Shown here: piece after piece, positions 6,335 through 8,338 of the stretch
Numbering within the stretch: position 1 is the stretch's first letter
Layout of the letters: each line of letters begins with the position of its first letter
Origin: Campylobacteraceae bacterium
GTDB taxonomy: Bacteria; Campylobacterota; Campylobacteria; Campylobacterales; Sulfurovaceae
NCBI GenBank assembly: GCA_027022775.1
Contig: JALVXO010000206.1
Span: 1-8,338, forward strand
Direction: 5' to 3'
Length of the DNA stretch: 8,338 bases
Notes under the pieces: generated by a model
The model's database searches: none
Seen by the model: the letters and a program-made list of their open reading frames with translations, nothing else
What the model was told of the DNA's origin: nothing
Made by a program: the position numbers and the translations under genes

Positions 6335-7284
6335 AAAAATTAGCACTTATTTTTATTTTTAACGCTTTACTATTTGCTAAAACTTTAACACCTGCTTTGA
6401 CAGTAGATGTCAATGAGAGTGTTAAAGATATGGTTTTAGCTAAAGGCCACCTGCTTGTTATGGGAACTGACGGCGGCAAATTAAAAGTTTACGATTTAGA
6501 ACAGAAAAAATTTACAAAAATTATCTATTTGCCTAAAATAAAAGATTTTATGGGCGATGTAATGGATACGAGAGTATCTAGCGTCGATTATTTAAACGGC
6601 AAAATTTTAATGTTAAGCGATAGCGGTATAGGCGGATACAGCGATTTGCGCCTGAACGAAAACAATAAAACATCAGATATATTTACAGAAAAAGATAAAT
6701 TAGCCCTTGTAGAAGCTAAATTTATAGACAGTGATAATATTTTAGTGGCTTTTTTAAGCGATGAAGTAGCTCTGTATAATTTAAAAAGCAAAAAATTTAT
6801 CTACAAAAAACAGTTAAGCGAATCTAAATTTTCCGATTTGGCTCTTAATGAAAAAAGGAATTTGGCAGCAATTTCAAGCGAAAGCGGAGAAGTTGTTTTA
6901 ATAGAGCCAAAAAGCGGCAAAATTGTAAAAAGATTAAGCGGTGTGAATTTAGATAATGTTTTTAAAGTGGATATTAAAAAAGATATGGTTGTAACTGCGG
7001 GGAAAGATAGAAGGGCAGGGTGGTATAATTTAACTACCGGAAAAAAAGATTATATTCAGGCAAACTTTTTTATCTATGCAGCAGCTTTAAGCCCCGATGC
7101 AACTTTGGCCGCTTTTGCAATGGATGAAAATAATAATATTACAGTTGTAAATCTAAATACAAAAAGCAAACTTTTTACTTTAAAGGGGCAAAAAAGCACA
7201 TTAAATACAATCATTTTTAAAGATAACAGCACAGTTTTTGCTGCAAGTGATGATGATTATGTTAATATGTGGAAATTAAAATAA
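6331..7284 (+). CDS. napL: Periplasmic WD40-like beta-propeller protein NapL (TTG start)
   Basis: A 317-aa protein found in nap clusters of Campylobacterota. Its exact role is not settled; a part in the maturation or function of the periplasmic Nap proteins has been proposed. The N-terminus MKKLALIFIFNALLFA (1-16) is a Sec signal peptide with likely cleavage at LFA-KT. The rest consists of repeated beta-rich units of about 35-45 residues with WD40-like endings such as GKLKVYDL, DEVALYNL, RAGWYNL, NITVVNL and DYVNMWKL, consistent with a beta-propeller. No cysteine or haem motif is present, so direct electron transfer is unlikely. TTG at 6331 is chosen because it is the only start giving the signal peptide; it overlaps the upstream stop by four bases. 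Ten bases separate it from napD. Confidence 0.88.
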   Translation: MKKLALIFIFNALLFAKTLTPALTVDVNESVKDMVLAKGHLLVMGTDGGKLKVYDLEQKKFTKIIYLPKIKDFMGDVMDTRVSSVDYLNGKILMLSDSGIGGYSDLRLNENNKTSDIFTEKDKLALVEAKFIDSDNILVAFLSDEVALYNLKSKKFIYKKQLSESKFSDLALNEKRNLAAISSESGEVVLIEPKSGKIVKRLSGVNLDNVFKVDIKKDMVVTAGKDRRAGWYNLTTGKKDYIQANFFIYAAALSPDATLAAFAMDENNNITVVNLNTKSKLFTLKGQKSTLNTIIFKDNSTVFAASDDDYVNMWKLK

Positions 7285-7294
7285 GGAGAAGAAA

Positions 7295-7648
7295 ATGAAT
7301 ATTTCAAGTATAGTTGTTCAATGTAAAAGCGAACATTTCGACAGAGTAAAAGAGTGGTGTGAAAAAAGCGAACTTTGCGATTACCATTTTGGAGATAAAG
7401 ATAAAGGAAAAATTATTGTTACAATTGAAGGCAGGGATGTCAGTGAAGAGATTGCCAAATTAAAACAGATTCAAACTGCACCGTTTGTTATTACAGCAGA
7501 TATGATGATGACATATCAAGAAGATATGCTAGATGAAGAGATAAAAAAACTGAACGAACAAGATCCGGTTCCAGCTTTCCTAAACGACCCAAACACAAGA
7601 GCCGAAGATATTGTTTATAATGGAGACTTAAAGAAAAAAATCCTCTAG
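7295..7648 (+). CDS. napD: NapA Tat-proofreading chaperone NapD
   Basis: A small cytoplasmic chaperone (117 aa) that binds the NapA Tat signal peptide and holds back export until the cofactors are inserted. The N-terminal ISSIVVQC strand (residues 3-10) and the pattern GKIIVTIEG (38-46) followed by the helix SEEIAKLKQI fit the ferredoxin-like fold of NapD. The C-terminal part (about residues 80-117), rich in acidic and Pro/Asn residues, extends beyond the 87-aa E. coli protein. Three cysteines (C10, C22, C28) are present but are not a known family requirement. AAGGAG at 7283-7288 overlaps the napL stop and lies six bases from the ATG. Last gene of the operon; its TAG stop lies at the base of a hairpin. 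Confidence 0.88.
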   Translation: MNISSIVVQCKSEHFDRVKEWCEKSELCDYHFGDKDKGKIIVTIEGRDVSEEIAKLKQIQTAPFVITADMMMTYQEDMLDEEIKKLNEQDPVPAFLNDPNTRAEDIVYNGDLKKKIL

Positions 7649-7685
7649 ATGGCTACGCCATCTGCCACTTTTCTTTGATTTTTTT
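7630..7685. terminator. Likely bidirectional terminator after napD
   Basis: AGATGGC (7647-7653) and GCCATCT (7657-7663) form a perfect 7-bp stem with a TAC loop; the left arm begins inside the napD stop codon. On the + strand T-rich sequence follows at 7669-7685, ending in seven T. On the - strand a run of seven T (complement of 7634-7640) begins six bases after the stem. The flanking A- and T-tracts can also pair (7630-7637 with 7669-7676, and 7634-7642 with 7677-7685). This is the arrangement expected between convergent genes. The gap between stem and T-tract is longer than ideal on both sides. Confidence 0.6.
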
Positions 7686-7711
7686 AATATTTCAATTTAA
7701 TCCAGATTTCA

Positions 7712-7717
7712 TATTAT
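7712..7717 (+). promoter_or_regulatory. -10-like box before the candidate small RNA
   Basis: TATTAT, within ATATTATAAG, lies directly before a GC-rich foldable segment. It would place a transcription start at about 7722-7725, close to the first base of the long stem. Upstream sequence is T/A-rich without a clear -35 box, as is common in Campylobacterota. The assignment rests on the hexamer and its position only. Confidence 0.35.
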
Positions 7718-7719
7718 AA

Positions 7720-7796
7720 GGTGTTAGGTGTGTTGGTGCTTGGCAACAGGAGTGCTGAAGGAAAACGCAGGCACACTTAGCAGCCAGCTTTTTTTA
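7720..7796 (+). ncRNA. Candidate structured small RNA downstream of napD
   Basis: This segment stands out as about 55% GC (38 of 69 bases, 7720-7788) in much more AT-rich DNA, with no open reading frame of note. Bases 7722-7733 can pair with 7771-7782 in a continuous 12-bp stem (Watson-Crick plus four G-U pairs). GG at 7720-7721 can add two pairs with CC at 7784-7785 across a bulged G. A T7 tract (7789-7795) follows three bases later, as in an intrinsic terminator. Inside, an alternative hairpin TGTTG (7731-7735)/CAACA (7744-7748) competes with the main stem. A -10-like box precedes it. I cannot match it to a named RNA family; it lacks the SRP RNA core. It could instead be an elaborate second terminator or a - strand element in the pepA 3' UTR. 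Confidence 0.42.
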
Positions 7797-7837
7797 TCCC
7801 TTATTTTTAAGCTCTGCGCTCTTATCTCTAAGCTTTT

Positions 7838-8338
7838 TTAATGCTCCCCTTTAGGTTTTGCAAGTTTTTCTATAAATCTTGTTACCATTCTAACGCCTGC
7901 GCCGCTGGCACCGTGCGGGTTTTCGCCCCACTCATGCTCTACAAATGCCGGACCTGCGATATCTAGGTGCAGCCACTTGTTTTGATTCTCTTCTTCGATA
8001 AATTCACTCAAAAAGAGCCCCGCTGTAATTGCGCCGCCGTATCTTGTGTTTGAAATGTTGCAAATATCGGCAATATTGCTTTTTAGCGTCTTTTTAAGGT
8101 ATCGGTTAAACGGCAGTTTTGCTGCAAATTCTCCACTTGCGGTGTTGGCAGCGTATAGCATATCTTCAATCAGTTTTTCGCTGTTGCCCATTATTCCTGT
8201 TGTGTAATTTCCTACCCCAACAACGCAAGCACCGGTAAGTGTTGCCATATCGATAATGTAATCGGCTTTAACCTCTTGCTGTGCATAGCAGAGCACATCT
8301 GCAAGCACAAGGCGCCCTTCGGCATCGGTGTTTCTAAC
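7838..8338 (-). CDS. pepA: Leucyl aminopeptidase PepA (M17), C-terminal part
   Basis: The last 166 codons of a cytoplasmic M17 aminopeptidase, which removes N-terminal residues from peptides with a two-metal centre. The visible part opens with VRNTDAEGRLVLAD, the family signature: the Asp and Glu of NTDAEGR are metal ligands and the Arg is the catalytic-site arginine. MATLTGACVVGVG, the NSDIADICN-type region (here SNIADICNISNTRYGGAI) and LDIAGPAF follow in the usual M17 order. The C-terminus ends FIEKLAKPKGEH. The reading frame is open through the window edge at 8338, so the gene is cut by the window rather than truncated in nature. It converges on the nap operon and has no obvious functional link to it. 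Confidence 0.95.
   Translation of the reverse strand, partial: VRNTDAEGRLVLADVLCYAQQEVKADYIIDMATLTGACVVGVGNYTTGIMGNSEKLIEDMLYAANTASGEFAAKLPFNRYLKKTLKSNIADICNISNTRYGGAITAGLFLSEFIEEENQNKWLHLDIAGPAFVEHEWGENPHGASGAGVRMVTRFIEKLAKPKGEH

Noticed and set aside
7720..7790. Integron attC-type recombination site
   Set aside because: GTTAGG and an imperfect dyad hint at one, but there is no matching RYYYAAC/GTTRRRY pair at the ends, no cassette and no integrase.
7720..7796. SRP (4.5S) RNA gene
   Set aside because: Size, paired ends and a short UGUUGGU...CAAC stretch recall 4.5S RNA, but the strongly conserved apical core (CAGG...GGAA tetraloop...AGCAG with its short closing helix) is absent on both strands.
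7801..7840. Terminator for pepA made from AAGCT (7809-7813) and AGCTT (7831-7835)
   Set aside because: The arms are only five bases and widely spaced, and the T-run that follows is on the + strand, the wrong strand for pepA.
1..8338. CRISPR array, insertion sequence, prophage or defence genes
   Set aside because: No regular direct repeats, transposase, integrase or defence-type domains are visible. Apart from the acidic ORF and the candidate RNA, the window is an ordinary respiratory operon with a housekeeping gene beside it.

Overview
The window holds a complete periplasmic nitrate reductase (nap) operon on the + strand, in the order napA-napG-napH-napB-napF-(unknown acidic ORF)-napL-napD. 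A convergent, truncated leucyl aminopeptidase gene (pepA) lies on the - strand at the right edge. The gene order, the presence of napL, the absence of napC from the cluster, the long NapA (936 aa) and the AT-rich sequence all point to Campylobacterota (Epsilonproteobacteria). The napF gene, which Campylobacter jejuni lacks, favours a Wolinella-, Sulfurimonas- or Nautilia-like respiratory member. I cannot name the species.

Layout. Bases 1-370 are a very AT-rich non-coding leader. It carries several inverted repeats, a near-perfect FNR/CRP-family site (297-310) and a -10-like box (333-338), spaced as in a class II anaerobically activated promoter. From 371 to 7648 the eight genes are packed tightly: gaps are 1 to 16 bp, three junctions overlap, and GTG and TTG starts are used at two junctions. 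Expression as one translationally coupled transcript is likely. Bases 7649-7837 lie between convergent genes. They contain a hairpin flanked by T-runs on both strands (likely bidirectional terminator) and a GC-rich, strongly foldable segment (about 7720-7796) with an upstream -10-like box and a terminal T7 tract, which may be a small RNA. Bases 7838-8338 are the 3' end of pepA.

How the genes work together (family knowledge): menaquinol is oxidised at the membrane by NapH (four helices, Fe-S) and NapG (Tat-exported, four 4Fe-4S clusters). Electrons pass to the dihaem cytochrome NapB and then to the Mo-bisMGD and 4Fe-4S enzyme NapA, which reduces nitrate to nitrite in the periplasm. NapD is the Tat proofreading chaperone for NapA, NapF a cytoplasmic Fe-S maturation factor, and NapL a periplasmic beta-propeller of unsettled role. 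The 121-aa acidic protein between napF and napL is unrecognised. It and the candidate RNA are the two items most worth following up.
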